Assembly (NCBI GenBank): GCA_046727575.1
Contig: JBKPCV010000197.1
Location: 1 to 15,484 of the forward strand
Direction of reading: 5' to 3'
Length of the DNA: 15,484 nt
DNA from: DASPTH01 sp046727575
GTDB taxonomy: Bacteria; Actinomycetota; Acidimicrobiia; IMCC26256; DASPTH01
Made by a program: the position numbers and the translations under genes. Positions 6,336-13,579 of this stretch are shown here, piece after piece. The notes below the pieces were generated by a model. The model did not search any database, had not been told where the DNA came from, and worked only from the letters and a program-made list of their open reading frames with translations. How positions within the stretch are numbered: the stretch's first letter is position 1; each line of letters starts with the position of its first letter.

Positions 6336-7231
6336 CCCGGGTGCCGGGTGCCGAAGATCTCGGTCGCCATGATCGCGGGGAGCGCGTCGGCGTCCCATGC
6401 TTTGCCGCCCGACGACACGAACGCTTTCTCCGTCCATCCCTGCATGAGGATGAGCCGGTCGTGGACGACGCGGATCACCTGACCGGTGACGTAGTGCGCG
6501 TCGTCGCTGGCAAGCCAAGCGACGACCGGTGACGAGTTCTTCGGGTCCATCTCGTTCCACTCGCCCTCGGGAACATCGTCGGGTTCGATGGCTTCCGCCG
6601 ATCCAGGCATCGTGGCGGTGATGCGGGTCAGCCCGGCGGGGCCGATGCAGTTCACTGTCACTCCGGTCTTGTAGAGCTCTTGGGCCATCGTGAGCGTCAT
6701 GCCCACGATCGCCGCCTTGGCGGTCGCATAGTTCGTCTGGCCGAAGTTGCCACCGAGCCCCGCGCCCGACGTCGTGTTGATGATGCGCGCCTGCAGTGGT
6801 GCCTGCTTCGCCTGCTCGCGCCAGTACTTCGCCGCGTGGTGCGAGGGGCACCACGTACCGCGCACGTGCACCTTCATGACCGCGTCCCAGTCCTCGACCT
6901 TCATGTTCCAGATCGCGGCATCGCGCACGATGCCGGCGTTGTTCACGAGGACGTCGAGTCGCCCGAACTCGTCGACGGCCTGTTGCACCATCGCGCCCGA
7001 CTGCTCGTAGTCGGAAACGTCGGCGAAGTTCGGAACCGCGACGCCCCCGCGGTCGGCGATCAGCTTCACCGTGTCGTCGGCGGCATTACCCGTGCCCTCG
7101 CCGTGCGCTGAGCCGCCGAGGTCGTTGACGACGACCTTCGCGCCCTGCTTCGCGAACTCCATCGCGTGGCCGCGGCCGATGCCGTGCCCTGCGCCGGTGA
7201 CAATTGCGACCTTGCCGTCGAGCAGTCCCAT
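6317..7231 (-). CDS. Short-chain dehydrogenase/reductase, MFE-2-like (3R)-hydroxyacyl-CoA dehydrogenase type
   Basis: A 304-residue SDR. The cofactor motif TGAGHGIG lies at 12-19, NNAG at 97-100, and the catalytic set is Ser155 with Tyr168 and Lys172 in NYATAK. Asp37 in VVVNDLGG after the second strand favours NAD over NADP. The NDLGG stretch and following ADDTVKLI segment resemble the dehydrogenase part of peroxisomal multifunctional enzyme type 2 and its bacterial relatives, which oxidise 3-hydroxyacyl-CoA. The C-terminal 60 residues (GWTEKAFVSSGGKAW onward) extend beyond the minimal SDR core and could cap the substrate site. Start ATG 7231-7229 has GAGGTG five bases upstream; longer upstream frames are not supported. 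It is divergent from the CoA-transferase gene and likely shares regulation with it. Confidence 0.92.
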   Translation of the reverse strand: MGLLDGKVAIVTGAGHGIGRGHAMEFAKQGAKVVVNDLGGSAHGEGTGNAADDTVKLIADRGGVAVPNFADVSDYEQSGAMVQQAVDEFGRLDVLVNNAGIVRDAAIWNMKVEDWDAVMKVHVRGTWCPSHHAAKYWREQAKQAPLQARIINTTSGAGLGGNFGQTNYATAKAAIVGMTLTMAQELYKTGVTVNCIGPAGLTRITATMPGSAEAIEPDDVPEGEWNEMDPKNSSPVVAWLASDDAHYVTGQVIRVVHDRLILMQGWTEKAFVSSGGKAWDADALPAIMATEIFGTRHPGMRFSR

Positions 7232-7260
7232 CTCGCACCTCGTGCACGCGTGTTCGTGGT

Positions 7261-7286
7261 CCTCGAAATCGAGGGCACTGTATATT
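7261..7286. promoter_or_regulatory. Shared divergent promoter with perfect inverted-repeat operator
   Basis: CCTCGA-AA-TCGAGG at 7261-7274 is a perfect 6-2-6 inverted repeat. Six bases later comes TATATT at 7281-7286, the best plus-strand -10 in the window. On the minus strand TACAGT, read at 7282-7277, overlaps it and fits TAnnnT. A regulator bound at the repeat would cover the plus-strand -35 region and the minus-strand start site, so it could silence the dehydrogenase and the CoA-transferase unit together. Neither strand has a clear -35 hexamer. The regulator is not encoded in this window. Confidence 0.5.
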
Positions 7287-7293
7287 CCCGACC

Positions 7294-8469
7294 TTGGCCG
7301 AGCCGAGTGGTGCTCCCGCTCCCACAGCGCTCCAGGGCGTGCGGGTTCTCGATCTTGCGACGCTCTTCCCCGCGCCCATGACCGCGGCCATGTTGGGCGA
7401 CCTCGGCGCCGACGTCGTGAAAGTGGAACCACTCGGCGGGGACGCGCTGCGCGTCACGGGCGCGATGCGCGGCGACCGCACCTACGTGTGGGCGGTTGCG
7501 AATCGCAACAAGCGCGCGGTGCAAGTCGACCTCGACACCGCCGAAGGACTCGACGTGGTCCACCGACTCACCTCCGTCGCGGACGTCGTGATGCTCAACC
7601 AGCCGCAGCGAGTCCTGGAGCGCTGGGACTGCACCTACGACGCGATCGCGGCGCGCAACCCGCGCGCGATCGTCGCACTCGTGACAGGATTCGGAGCCGT
7701 GGGACCGTACGCGGATCGACCCGGCAACGGCACCGTGCTCGAGGCGTACGGCGGCCTCACGCACATGACCGGTGAGCGCGACGGTCCTCCCGTGCTGTCG
7801 TCGGTACCGATCGGCGACTACATGGGCGCGTTCTTCGGAGTCAACGGCGTGCTCGCCGCCCTCTACTGGCGCGACGCACGCGGCGGGACCGGCCAGCTCG
7901 TCGACGTGAGCCTCTTCGAGGCAGTGCTGCAGTTCCTCGGGCCCGCGATGGTCGCGTGGACGCCCGGTGCCCCGTCACCGGTACGCACCGGAAGCCGCAT
8001 CCCGGTCGCCACCCCGCGCAACGTCTACCGCACGCGCGACGACCGTTGGGTCGTCATCTCGGGTCCTGTGGACGCGCAGGTCCTCCGCATGCTCGAGCTG
8101 ATGGGCGTCGACACCGAGGAGAACCGGGCTCGATTCGGACGCGCGGCGGCGCGGAACGCGAACGCCGACGCGCTCGATGGCATGGTCGCGGACTGGGTAG
8201 CGAAGCACGATGCACGCGACGTCGTCGACACGTTGGTCCAGGCGCGCATACCGGTCGCCGACGTCAACGACCTCGAGAGTCTGCTGGCCGATACACACGT
8301 TCGAGCCCGCGACAGCATCGCGGCCATTGGCGACCCCGAGCTCGGCGCGTTGCACGTGCCCGCGCCGGCGCCACATCTCAGCCGCACACCCGCCCGTATC
8401 GCGTCGACCGGCCCGGCGCTCGGTGCGGACACCGATGACGTCCTCCGCGATTGGCTGGGAAGACCGTGA
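7294..8469 (+). CDS. CoA-transferase family III (CaiB/BaiF)
   Basis: A 391-residue class III CoA-transferase, which moves CoA between a thioester and a free acid through an aspartyl-CoA intermediate. The family opening LQGVRVLDLATLFPAPMTAA is at 13-32, ADVVKVEPLGGD at 39-50, and the catalytic Asp is Asp175 in VPIGDYMGAF, followed by GQLVDVSLFEA at 200-210. The C-terminal half (RIPVADVNDLESLLAD) matches too. Length is normal. The start is unusual: TTG at 7294 is the only in-frame start codon that leaves the usual short lead before the GVRVLDL strand; the next is GTG 7339, which would cut into that strand. It lies seven bases after TATATT, so the message may be leaderless. Its stop overlaps the next start as GTGA, a sign of coupled translation with the ligase. 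Confidence 0.9.
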   Translation: MAEPSGAPAPTALQGVRVLDLATLFPAPMTAAMLGDLGADVVKVEPLGGDALRVTGAMRGDRTYVWAVANRNKRAVQVDLDTAEGLDVVHRLTSVADVVMLNQPQRVLERWDCTYDAIAARNPRAIVALVTGFGAVGPYADRPGNGTVLEAYGGLTHMTGERDGPPVLSSVPIGDYMGAFFGVNGVLAALYWRDARGGTGQLVDVSLFEAVLQFLGPAMVAWTPGAPSPVRTGSRIPVATPRNVYRTRDDRWVVISGPVDAQVLRMLELMGVDTEENRARFGRAAARNANADALDGMVADWVAKHDARDVVDTLVQARIPVADVNDLESLLADTHVRARDSIAAIGDPELGALHVPAPAPHLSRTPARIASTGPALGADTDDVLRDWLGRP

Positions 8470-9884
8470 CCGAGCCGTCGCTCGCCGCGCTGCTCATGGA
8501 GCACCCGTTTGCCGACGACGAGGGACTGCTGTACACGATCGACCGCAGCGTGACCGCCGGCGAGGCGCGTGCCGCCGCCGAAGCACGCGCCGCCGAGCTG
8601 CGCGCGCTCGGAGTCCGCGAGGGTTCGGCGGTCGCGGTGGCGCTGCCCAACGGTCCCGACTTCGTCACCACCATGTTCGGCGTCTGGCTCGCGGGTGGCG
8701 TCTTCGTGCCCATGAACCCTCGCTTCCCCGACACCGAAGTGGAACGCGTCCTCGCCGCCACCGACCCGGCCGCGGTGATCCGCAGCGACGGCACAGAGGC
8801 GCGGAACGCGACGCGTTCGTATGCCGACGGTGTGGCGTTCGTGATGTGGACGTCGGGAACCACCGGAGCCCCGAAGGCGATCCTGCACAGCCACGCGGCG
8901 TACCTGGAGCTCCTCGACCGGGTGCTCGCGCCGCTGCGGGGCGCTGGCCGGGATCCCAACCGCCCGCCCTCGCCCAACCTCATCCCGGTGTCGCTCGCGC
9001 TCAACGCCGGCATCTACAACACACTGTTCGGGCTGCGCGCCGGAGCGCCGCTCGTGATCATGGATCGCTTCGAAACCCGCGAGTTCGCGGAGCTCGTGCA
9101 ACGGTTCGGGATTCGTTCCACCGTGCTGCCGCCCGCGGCGATCACGATGCTGTCCGACGACGACGGGATCGAGGATCTCTCACCCCTGCGCTACGTGCGC
9201 AGCATTACCGCGCCGCTGTCACCTCTTCAGGCACGGCGTTTCACGGAGAAGTTCGGCGCAACGGTCCTCAACAGCTACGGCCAGGCCGAGATCGGTGAGG
9301 TGATCGGGTGGACCGCGGCGGACGCCAAGGAACATCCCGAGAAGGTTGGCGCGATCGGCCGTCCACACGCCGGAGTCGAACTGCGGGTGGTCGACGACGA
9401 GGGCCGACTGCTCGGCACCGAAGAGATCGGCCTCCTGCTCGTGCGCCCCCCGAACATGGCCGCGGGCTACGCGACGGGCGAGGAGCTCCGCGACCGCGTG
9501 GACGAGGAGGGATTCGTGAACACCGGCGACCTCGCGCGGGTCGACGCGGGCGGATTCGTGTGGATCGAGGGTCGCGCCGGTGACCTCATCAACAGGGGAG
9601 GCAACAAAGTCTTCCCGGAGCAGGTCGAAGAGGTGTTGTGCCTCGCGCCGGGCGTCGTAGAGGCCGCGGTCGTCGGAGTCCCCGACGAGCGGCTGGGCGA
9701 GGTCCCCGTCGCGTTCGTCGTGGGTGACGCGTCCGACGAGGAACTCGTTGCCTTGTGCCGTGAGCACCTCGTGCCCTACAAGGTGCCGGTCGCGTTCGAG
9801 CGAGTCGACAAGCTCCCGCGCGCCGAGGTGGGCAAGGTGATACGGCGCGAGCTGGTTACGCGCTATCAGCAGCGCTCGCGCTGA
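8466..9884 (+). CDS. Short acyl-CoA synthetase (AMP-forming)
   Basis: A 472-residue AMP-forming ligase, about 80-100 residues shorter than a typical FadD. Motifs: TSGTTGAPKAILHSH at 129-143, NSYGQAE at 269-275, NTGD at 352-355, the hinge arginine in EGRAGDLINRGGNKVFPEQVEE at 368-389, and Lys457 in AEVGKVIRR. The shortening is in the N-terminal subdomain, where the segment between the first helices and the A3 motif is compressed. Start GTG 8466 overlaps the stop of the CoA-transferase gene (GTGA) with GGGAAG just before it; a TTG at 8451 is a less likely alternative. It probably acts on the same or a related acid as its coupled neighbour. The 3' end overlaps the convergent crotonase gene by 29 bases. 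Confidence 0.9.
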   Translation: MTEPSLAALLMEHPFADDEGLLYTIDRSVTAGEARAAAEARAAELRALGVREGSAVAVALPNGPDFVTTMFGVWLAGGVFVPMNPRFPDTEVERVLAATDPAAVIRSDGTEARNATRSYADGVAFVMWTSGTTGAPKAILHSHAAYLELLDRVLAPLRGAGRDPNRPPSPNLIPVSLALNAGIYNTLFGLRAGAPLVIMDRFETREFAELVQRFGIRSTVLPPAAITMLSDDDGIEDLSPLRYVRSITAPLSPLQARRFTEKFGATVLNSYGQAEIGEVIGWTAADAKEHPEKVGAIGRPHAGVELRVVDDEGRLLGTEEIGLLLVRPPNMAAGYATGEELRDRVDEEGFVNTGDLARVDAGGFVWIEGRAGDLINRGGNKVFPEQVEEVLCLAPGVVEAAVVGVPDERLGEVPVAFVVGDASDEELVALCREHLVPYKVPVAFERVDKLPRAEVGKVIRRELVTRYQQRSR

Positions 9885-10683
9885 GCGGCTGCCACCGGGG
9901 CTCACGCTTCTCCGCGAACGCGAGCGGCCCCTCTTCCTGGTCGGGATGGCCCCACATCGACGCCAGCTCCTTCGCGCCCGCGCGGCACGCGTCGGTGAGA
10001 CCCATCTCGAGCGCGCCCCACAGCGCGCGCTTGGTCGCGCGCATTGCGGCCGGTGAGTTCTGGGCGATCGTCTCGGCCAGCTTCTGCGCCTCGCCGCGCA
10101 ACGCTTCGGGCGGGTCGACGATCTGCGAGATCATGCCCAGCTCGTACGCCCGCTGCGCCGACATTCGCTCGTACCGCCCCACCAGTGCCATCCGCATCAC
10201 GGCCTCGAACGGCATCTTGCGCGTGAGAGCGATCGCCTCGACCGCGACAACCTGGCCCACCGACACGTGAGGATCGAAGAACTGCGCGTCGCTGGCGGCG
10301 ATCACGATGTCGGCATCGGCGACCCAGTGGAATCCGCCACCGGCGCAGATGCCGTTGACCGCGGTGATAACCGGCTTGCTCACTTCCTGATGCCACGCGG
10401 TGAAGTGCAGGTCGAACTTCTCGACCGACTCGCGGTATCGCTGCATGCCGATGCCGTCGGAGGCAATCTCCGACACGTCGACGCCGGTCTGGAACGCGCG
10501 CCCCTCACCCGTGTGCACGATCACCTTCACCTCGGGGTCGGCGTCGAGCTCGAGCCACGCGTCGGCGAACTCGTCTCGCATGTGAGCGTTCATGGCATTG
10601 AGCACGTCGGGCCGGTTGTTGAGCAGCCAACCGACCGGCCCGTGCCGCTCGAGCAGCAGATGGTCGTACGTCGAGTAGGTCAT
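9856..10683 (-). CDS. Crotonase-family (enoyl-CoA hydratase/isomerase-like) protein, tandem copy 1
   Basis: A 275-residue crotonase. The oxyanion-hole strand VIVHTGEGRAFQTGVDV at 54-70 and the AVNGICAGGG loop at 108-117 are intact, so CoA-thioester binding is expected. At the two positions where rat mitochondrial enoyl-CoA hydratase has Glu144 and Glu164, this protein has His119 and His139 (GGGFHWVADAD and FFDPHVSVG). It is therefore unlikely to be a standard hydratase; another chemistry such as isomerisation, hydrolysis or C-C cleavage is possible. The start ATG 10683-10681 has GGAGG seven bases upstream and overlaps the previous gene as ATGA. It is the last gene of the six-gene minus-strand run and closely resembles its upstream neighbour. 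Confidence 0.9.
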   Translation of the reverse strand: MTYSTYDHLLLERHGPVGWLLNNRPDVLNAMNAHMRDEFADAWLELDADPEVKVIVHTGEGRAFQTGVDVSEIASDGIGMQRYRESVEKFDLHFTAWHQEVSKPVITAVNGICAGGGFHWVADADIVIAASDAQFFDPHVSVGQVVAVEAIALTRKMPFEAVMRMALVGRYERMSAQRAYELGMISQIVDPPEALRGEAQKLAETIAQNSPAAMRATKRALWGALEMGLTDACRAGAKELASMWGHPDQEEGPLAFAEKREPRWQPLSASAADSA

Positions 10684-11489
10684 GCACCAGCCTCCAACTC
10701 CAGCCACCTCGCGTCGCGCTTCTCCGCCCACGAGAGGGGACCTTCTTCCTGATCGGGATGGCCCCACATCCCGATGAGCTCTTGTGACCCGGCGAGGCAC
10801 GCGTCACGGAGTCCGGCCTCCAACGCCCCCCACAAGGCCCGCTTGGTCGCGCGCATCGCCGCCGGCGAGTTCTTCGCCACCTTCCCGGCCAGCTCGCCTG
10901 CCGCGTCACGCAGCTGTTCCGGCGGATCCACCACTTGTGAGATCATCCCGAGTTTGTAGGCGCGCGCCGCGGTCATGCGCTCGTACCGACCCATGAGCGC
11001 CATCCGCATGACCGGCTCGACGGCCGTTTCGTCGATCAGCCCGATCGCCTCGTAGGCGGTGACCTGTCCGACCGACACGTGGGGGTCGAGGAACGTGGCG
11101 TCACTGGCCGCGATCACGATGTCGGCGTCGGCGACGAAGTGGAGCCCGCCGCCGGCGACAGTGCCGTTCACCGCCGCGATCACCGGCTTCCAGATCTTGA
11201 GCTGCCACGAGGTGAACGCGAGCTCGGCGTCGCGGGTGCGCCGCGACTGTTCGCGCAACGCGTCGGGGTTGCGACTGAGCTGGGCGATGTCGAGTCCGGT
11301 TTGGAAGGCGTTGCCCTCCCCCGTGTTCACGATCACCCGCACCGCGGGGTCGGCGTCGAGCTCGCGCCAGGCGTCCTCGAGCTCGAACATCATGGTGTGG
11401 TTCATCGCGTTGCCGACGTCGGGCCGGTTGAAGATCAACCAGCCGATCGGGCCGTCACGTTCGACGACGAGCGTCTCGTATGACCCCAT
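10680..11489 (-). CDS. Crotonase-family (enoyl-CoA hydratase/isomerase-like) protein, tandem copy 2
   Basis: A 269-residue paralogue of the gene at 9856. The two share long identical stretches, for example NSPAAMRATKRALWGALE, MWGHPDQEEGPL and VADADIVIAASDA, so they arose by tandem duplication. The oxyanion strand is VIVNTGEGNAFQTGLDI at 52-68. His117 and His137 stand in the two catalytic glutamate positions, as in copy 1, which means that the change preceded the duplication or is under selection. Copy-specific differences are mainly in 70-100 and 143-160, regions that shape the acyl pocket, so the two may act on different intermediates or form a heteromer. The start ATG 11489-11487 lies four bases after the stop of the upstream crotonase, with GGGGG about ten bases upstream. 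Confidence 0.9.
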   Translation of the reverse strand: MGSYETLVVERDGPIGWLIFNRPDVGNAMNHTMMFELEDAWRELDADPAVRVIVNTGEGNAFQTGLDIAQLSRNPDALREQSRRTRDAELAFTSWQLKIWKPVIAAVNGTVAGGGLHFVADADIVIAASDATFLDPHVSVGQVTAYEAIGLIDETAVEPVMRMALMGRYERMTAARAYKLGMISQVVDPPEQLRDAAGELAGKVAKNSPAAMRATKRALWGALEAGLRDACLAGSQELIGMWGHPDQEEGPLSWAEKRDARWLELEAGA

Positions 11490-11493
11490 CGGC

Positions 11494-12306
11494 TCATCGC
11501 CCCCTGAATTCCGGATCACGCTTCTCGCGGAACGCGGCGAGTCCCTCGCGGAAATCCTCGCTGCGCGACGACAGCTCCATCGCGAACGCCTCGTTCTGGT
11601 GATGATCGAGGAGCGCCTGCTCGCGGCCACTGTTCATGAGCCACTTCGTGAGACCCAGCGCGACGGTGGCACTGCGCGCCAGTGCGGTGACGATCTCGTC
11701 GACGTGGGTGTCGAGGTCGGCGGCGGGGACGATCTTGTGCACCATCCCCCAGTCGGACGCCTCCGATGCCTTGACGACGCGTGCCAGGAGCAACATGTCG
11801 CGCGCCCGTACTTCGCCGATGCGCCGCGGCAGGAGCCACGTGGCGCCACTGTCGGGCGTGAAGCCGCGATCGACGAACGGCATCCAGAAGCGCGTGTCGT
11901 CTGCGGCGACGGTGAAGTCGGCCGCCAGCGCGAGGTTGAGCCCGATCCCCGCGCACCAGCCCTGGACTCGGCAGACCACCGGGGTCTGGGTGGCGAGGAT
12001 CAACGGGATCAAACGGTGCGCCTGCGACGGGAGCCGGCGCTGGATGCTCCCGACGCGCGGACGCGGAGCGTTGCTCACGTTCCGCGAGACGATGTCGAAA
12101 CCGGAGCAGAAGTGGTCACCGGCGCCGGAGATCACGATCACGCGCACCGCCTCGTCGCGGCCCGCGGCGTCGACCGCGTCGATCATCGCCGCCATCATCT
12201 CGTCGGTGAGCGCGTTGCGCTTGTCCGGCCGGTCGAGGAGGAGTCGGAGGACGCCGCCGTCGAGGTTGGCGTCGAGCCCTTCGGCCCCTGCGTACTCGCC
12301 GCTCAC
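11494..12306 (-). CDS. Crotonase-family protein, PaaG/isomerase-like
   Basis: A 270-residue crotonase, distinct from the duplicate pair downstream. The oxyanion strand is VIVISGAGDHFCSGFDI at 56-72. The region FVDRGFTPDSGATWLLPRRIG at 144-164 resembles the PaaG-type isomerase pattern (G-L-x-P-D-x-G-x-T-W-L-L-P-R). The Glu144 position holds Asn124 and the Glu164 position holds Phe144, so classical hydratase chemistry is unlikely; Asp152 is the likely acid-base candidate. The tail KWLMNSGREQALLDHHQNEAF is usual for the family. Start GTG 12306-12304 overlaps the dehydratase stop codon as GTGA, which supports coupled translation; there is no good Shine-Dalgarno site, and no ATG lies before the first conserved strand. 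Confidence 0.9.
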   Translation of the reverse strand: MSGEYAGAEGLDANLDGGVLRLLLDRPDKRNALTDEMMAAMIDAVDAAGRDEAVRVIVISGAGDHFCSGFDIVSRNVSNAPRPRVGSIQRRLPSQAHRLIPLILATQTPVVCRVQGWCAGIGLNLALAADFTVAADDTRFWMPFVDRGFTPDSGATWLLPRRIGEVRARDMLLLARVVKASEASDWGMVHKIVPAADLDTHVDEIVTALARSATVALGLTKWLMNSGREQALLDHHQNEAFAMELSSRSEDFREGLAAFREKRDPEFRGR

Positions 12307-13574
12307 TGTTGCTCGAACTCGGCGCTGATCGCGCGCAGGGCCTGCTCGAGGTTCTGCGCGCCGCCGGGCGGGTCCGGCAGTCGGACCGGGCCGTGCTCGC
12401 GGCTCGGCAGGAGGATGGTGGCGTGCCCCGGTGCGGTGACCTCGTCGCGCTGGCTCCGCGCCTCCAGATCGAGGTCGACGGCGGGTCGGCTGCCTTCCGC
12501 GAGATAGTGACGGGAGACGGTGCCGCGCAGCCACTGGGTGTCGCCGACGTAGTTGAAGCCGCGGAACTCACAGTCGAGCTTCCACAACCACGCGTCGTCG
12601 CCCATCCAGTTGGTGCAGAGGTGGATGAGCCAGGTCTCGCGCATGCGCCCATAGTCGAAAGTCGTCGGGTTGCCGGACTTCCGGGCGAACTCGGGATCCC
12701 AGTGCACGCGCTGCATCACGTCGGGAACGTTCTGCGCGTCGCGGTGGAAGAAACGCGGAATGCGCTTGCGGTTGCGCGCCGCGAGGTCGAGCGCGCGCAC
12801 ACCGTAGAGGCCCATGCCCATCCCGACGTGCCAGCACACCATGTCGGTAACGGTGAGCGGTCCTTTGACCATGGGCCCGATCTCGTCGCCGACCGCGACG
12901 TCCTCCCAGAAGCGCGGCTCGGCGCCGCGGCGCTCGGCGGTCTGCTTCTCGTACTGCGCCTCGATGGCGTCGATCTCGGCGTCGTCGTACCGGCGGAACT
13001 CGACGTCCTTGTATTTGCCGCGCTCCTGCGCGCGTTCGCGTTCGGTGCGGATCATCAACCGGTACTGCCCGGAGAGCATCGTCCCGTCGTCGGCCTGGAA
13101 GACGTTCGCGCTCCACTCGTGGATGGCCCGGCCCGCGAACTCGCTCGCCTTGTCGAGCACCGCGACCATTGCGTTGCGGCGGAAGACGCGGTGGTCCGGA
13201 CGGAGCGGCGCCCACCACTCCCTGGCGCTCGCGGAATAGAACGCGTGCACGCCGCGGAGCGGGTCCCCCTTCATCAGCTCGCGCTTGTCGTCGGGAACCT
13301 CGGTGACCTCGTCCTCGCCGATCAGCGTGTCACCGCCGACGAGCGGCGGCGGCGCGATCGTCGCACCCCAGATCGTCTTCTCGGCGTACGCCGGATCACA
13401 CCACAGCGGGTTGGCGTCGCCATACGCCTCGGCGACGTGGCGGAAGGCGTCGATGTTCGGCCGCAAGTAGTGCGGCGGGAGCGGCCACGGCTCCGGAACG
13501 CCGATGCGTTCGCGGAGACGAGCCACGCCCTCGTCGGTGATCTTCCCGGTGGGCCGACTGGCGTCGTCGGGCAC
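12303..13574 (-). CDS. Double-hotdog MaoC-like acyl-CoA dehydratase
   Basis: A 423-residue fusion of two hotdog domains with a charged linker around 178-220. The N-terminal half (about 30-180) carries AYGDANPLWCD at 50-60, a version of the (R)-hydratase motif D-x-N-P-x-H in which His is replaced by Trp58. The C-terminal half (about 221-395) has lost D-x-N-P but keeps a VHWD sequence at 290-293 (His291, Asp293), and the GRMRETWLIHL and NYVGDTQWLRGTV stretches usual in such proteins. The expected reaction is hydration of a trans-2-enoyl-CoA or the reverse. The start GTG 13574-13572 lies five bases after the amidohydrolase stop; the Shine-Dalgarno match is weak. The neighbours suggest a step on the same acyl-CoA as the crotonases. 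Confidence 0.87.
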   Translation of the reverse strand: MPDDASRPTGKITDEGVARLRERIGVPEPWPLPPHYLRPNIDAFRHVAEAYGDANPLWCDPAYAEKTIWGATIAPPPLVGGDTLIGEDEVTEVPDDKRELMKGDPLRGVHAFYSASAREWWAPLRPDHRVFRRNAMVAVLDKASEFAGRAIHEWSANVFQADDGTMLSGQYRLMIRTERERAQERGKYKDVEFRRYDDAEIDAIEAQYEKQTAERRGAEPRFWEDVAVGDEIGPMVKGPLTVTDMVCWHVGMGMGLYGVRALDLAARNRKRIPRFFHRDAQNVPDVMQRVHWDPEFARKSGNPTTFDYGRMRETWLIHLCTNWMGDDAWLWKLDCEFRGFNYVGDTQWLRGTVSRHYLAEGSRPAVDLDLEARSQRDEVTAPGHATILLPSREHGPVRLPDPPGGAQNLEQALRAISAEFEQQ

Positions 13575-13579
13575 CGCGC

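Noticed and set aside
11059..12507. Plus-strand frame of 482 residues opposite two crotonases
   Set aside because: The minus strand carries two intact crotonase genes here; the plus frame shows no motif and has shadow-type composition.
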